A stretch of 14,446 bases of DNA from NCBI GenBank assembly GCA_002938075.1, contig PTLK01000023.1:1-14446 (forward strand), given 5' to 3'. The translations under genes and the position numbers were made by a program. The DNA is from Alphaproteobacteria bacterium MarineAlpha3_Bin3 (GTDB lineage: Bacteria; Pseudomonadota; Alphaproteobacteria; Rhodospirillales; Casp-alpha2). This document shows, piece by piece, positions 12,875 to 14,446 of the stretch. The notes below the pieces were generated by a model. That model was not told the DNA's origin. It saw only the letters and a list, made by a program, of their open reading frames with translations, and did no database searches. Numbering within the stretch: the first letter of the stretch is position 1; each line of letters begins with the position of its first letter.

Positions 12875-14179
12875 TTATTGAACGGTTTCACCATGAAGGC
12901 TGTAATCCAGGCCCGTGACCTCTTCTTCCTCGTCGACCCGCAGCCCCATCACCGCGTCGATTATCTTCAACAGGACGAAGGTGACGATGGCGCAATAGAC
13001 GATAGTGGCGCCGATGCCTTCCAGTTGGATCAGGACTTGTCCGGCGTTTCCTTCCAAAAGCCCCGGCGTGCCGCCGATGGCCTCGACGGCGAAGACGCCG
13101 GTCAGCAGCGCCCCGGTAATGCCGCCCAGGCCGTGAACGCCGAAAACGTCGAGGCTGTCGTCGTAGCCGAGCTTCGGTTTCAGCACCACCGCGCCCCAAT
13201 AGCAGACGAGTCCGGCGACAAGGCCGATGATCAAAGCGGCGAAGGGATCGACGTAGCCCGACGCCGGGGTGATGGCGACGAGGCCGGCGACGGCGCCGGA
13301 CACGATGCCCAGCACGCTGGGCTTGCCGCGGCTAATCCACTCCGCGAACATCCATGACAAGGCCGCCGCCGCGGTGGCGATCTGGGTCACGGCCATGGCC
13401 ATGCCGGCGCTGCCGTTGGCGGCCACCGCCGACCCGGCGTTGAATCCGAACCAGCCGACCCACAGCATGGAGGCGCCGATGACGCTGAGGATCAGGTTAT
13501 GGGGGGCCATGTTCTCGGTGCCGTAACCGCGGCGGCGGCCGAGCACCATCGCGCCGACCAGGGCGGCGACGCCGGAATTGATGTGAACCACGGTGCCGCC
13601 GGCGAAGTCGAGAACGCCGGCCTCGGCTAAAAACCCGCCGCCCCAGACCCAATGGGTGATCGGCGCGTAGACGAGGATCATCCACAGGCTGAGGAAGACC
13701 AGCAGCGACGAAAACTTTATGCGGTCGGCCAAGGCGCCGGTGATCAGCGCCGGGGTGATGATGGCGAACGTCATCTGGAAGGTCATGAACACCGTTTCCG
13801 GAATGGTGCCGGACAGGGTGTCGACGCCGATGCCGCGCAGCAGCATCTTATCCAGCCCGCCGACATAGGCGTTCATTCCACCGCCGTCGGTGAAGGCCAG
13901 GGAATAGCCGATGATCATCCAAAGGACGGTCATCACGCAGGTAACGGCGAAGCTCTGCATCGCTGTCGCCAAGACGTTCTTCTTGCGCACCATGCCGCCG
14001 TAGAACATGGCCACGCCCGGGATAGTCATCATCAGGACCAGGGCCGTCGATGTCAGCATCCAGGCGGTGTCGCCGGTGTCCAGTTTCGGCGTTTCGGCGG
14101 CAAAAGCGCCCTCCGGCGCGCCAAGCGCCCCGACAAGGACGAGGCCCAGGGTGCCGATTAACAGTTTAAACATTCGCAT
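12875..14179 (-). CDS. amtB: Ammonium transporter AmtB
   Basis: A 434-residue inner-membrane ammonium channel of the Amt/Mep/Rh family. Seen: an N-terminal signal ending A-F-A-A-E, as in E. coli AmtB; AMFYGGMVRKKNVL (57-70); FMTFQMTFAIITPAL with the Phe-gate region (131-145); HWVWGGGFL (176-184); the family signature DFAGGTVVHINSG with Asp191 and the first pore histidine His199; WFGFNAGS with the second gate Phe; and DVFGVHGLGG with the second pore histidine His349. The C-terminal tail ends EEEEVTGLDYSLHGETVQ, where GlnK docks in the family. Two ATGs six bases apart compete: the second (14179) sits 7 bases after AGGAGGG and is preferred over 14185. Starts 12 bases after glnK. Confidence 0.97.
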   Translation of the reverse strand: MRMFKLLIGTLGLVLVGALGAPEGAFAAETPKLDTGDTAWMLTSTALVLMMTIPGVAMFYGGMVRKKNVLATAMQSFAVTCVMTVLWMIIGYSLAFTDGGGMNAYVGGLDKMLLRGIGVDTLSGTIPETVFMTFQMTFAIITPALITGALADRIKFSSLLVFLSLWMILVYAPITHWVWGGGFLAEAGVLDFAGGTVVHINSGVAALVGAMVLGRRRGYGTENMAPHNLILSVIGASMLWVGWFGFNAGSAVAANGSAGMAMAVTQIATAAAALSWMFAEWISRGKPSVLGIVSGAVAGLVAITPASGYVDPFAALIIGLVAGLVCYWGAVVLKPKLGYDDSLDVFGVHGLGGITGALLTGVFAVEAIGGTPGLLEGNAGQVLIQLEGIGATIVYCAIVTFVLLKIIDAVMGLRVDEEEEVTGLDYSLHGETVQ

Positions 14180-14186
14180 AGCCATG

Positions 14187-14193
14187 CCCTCCT
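14187..14193 (-). promoter_or_regulatory. Ribosome site of amtB overlapping the glnK stop
   Basis: The minus strand reads TAGGAGGGC-ATG-GCT-ATG. The glnK stop TAG shares two bases with the Shine-Dalgarno AGGAGGG. Spacing is 1 base to the first ATG and 7 to the second, so the second is the likelier start. The overlap suggests coupling of the two genes. Confidence 0.7.
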
Positions 14194-14446
14194 ACAACGC
14201 TTCCGCGTCTGTTTCGCCGGTCCTTATGCGGACCGCCTTGTCCAACGAATAAACGAAAATCTTACCATCGCCGATCTTGCCAGTGGCGGCGGATTTGGTG
14301 ATCGCCTCAACCACCGGGTCGACCAGGTCGTCCTTGACGGCGACCTCGATCTTGACCTTGGGAAGGAAATTCACCGTGTATTCGGCGCCCCGGTAAATTT
14401 CCGACTGGCCCTTCTGGCGGCCGAATCCCTTGACCTCGCTGATGGT
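14192..14446 (-). CDS. glnK: PII nitrogen regulatory protein GlnK, C-terminal 84 residues
   Basis: The 5' part lies beyond the window. The visible frame begins TISEVKGFGRQKGQSEIYRG, which aligns with residues 29-48 of E. coli PII; adding the missing 28 gives the canonical 112 residues. Seen: the T-loop YRGAEYTVNFLPK with the uridylylation tyrosine equivalent to Tyr51; VEAITKSAATGKIGDGKIFV, the B-loop that binds ATP; and the C-loop VRIRTGETDAEAL. PII senses 2-oxoglutarate and the ATP/ADP ratio and, when deuridylylated, plugs AmtB. Linkage to amtB makes glnK more likely than glnB. The promoter, probably sigma-54 in this class, lies outside the window. Confidence 0.96.
   Translation of the reverse strand, partial: TISEVKGFGRQKGQSEIYRGAEYTVNFLPKVKIEVAVKDDLVDPVVEAITKSAATGKIGDGKIFVYSLDKAVRIRTGETDAEAL

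Noticed and set aside
1..14446. Mobile element, prophage, toxin-antitoxin or defence island
   Set aside because: All genes but one are recognisable core or housekeeping types with uniform composition; no integrase, transposase, tRNA or flanking repeats are present.

Overview
The window looks like chromosomal core DNA of a high-GC alphaproteobacterium, probably Rhodospirillales-like. The reasons are the order leuS-lptE-holA behind a DUF3576 lipoprotein, a GTP cyclohydrolase II carrying a degenerate RibB-like N-terminal domain, the ftsK-lolA pair, and glnK-amtB. I see no rRNA, tRNA, CRISPR array, insertion sequence, phage gene or integrase. The lineage is my inference; no marker gene fixes it.

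Layout from left to right. 1-3172 (minus): the first codons of holA, then lptE and leuS, all three overlapping. 3318-3881 (minus): a DUF3576 lipoprotein. 3991-4593 (minus) and 4647-5348 (plus): a divergent pair of a degenerate ThiE-like protein and the PLP-homeostasis protein YggS. 5320-5835 (minus): a small L,D-transpeptidase-fold protein whose end overlaps yggS tail to tail. 5877-6992 (minus): an unassigned 371-residue protein behind a very good sigma-54 promoter. 7203-8360 (minus): GTP cyclohydrolase II (ribA type). 8500-9192 (plus): an OmpR-class response regulator with no adjacent kinase. 9400-12611 (minus): lolA and ftsK. 12875-14446 (minus): ammonium transporter amtB and most of the PII gene glnK.

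Themes: envelope biogenesis (LptE, LolA, L,D-transpeptidase-like protein, FtsK), cofactor metabolism (RibA, YggS, ThiE-like) and nitrogen sensing (GlnK-AmtB). The sigma-54 promoter at 7027-7041 is the clearest signal that gene content does not explain. It has a perfect GG-N10-GC spacing and lies about 34 bases upstream of the start codon of a protein with no known function. glnK-amtB operons are often under sigma-54 control in this class, so the unknown protein may belong to the same nitrogen or RpoN regulon. That link is inference.

Other non-coding structure: a purine-rich 4 x 10-base tandem repeat with G-quadruplex potential after ribA; a palindrome and a possible leader peptide before the response regulator; a terminator-like hairpin just before the ftsK start; a clean terminator after amtB; and a cluster of hairpins between the convergent response regulator and lolA. 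I found no convincing new multi-gene system. The best leads are the sigma-54-driven unknown protein and the leader structures.
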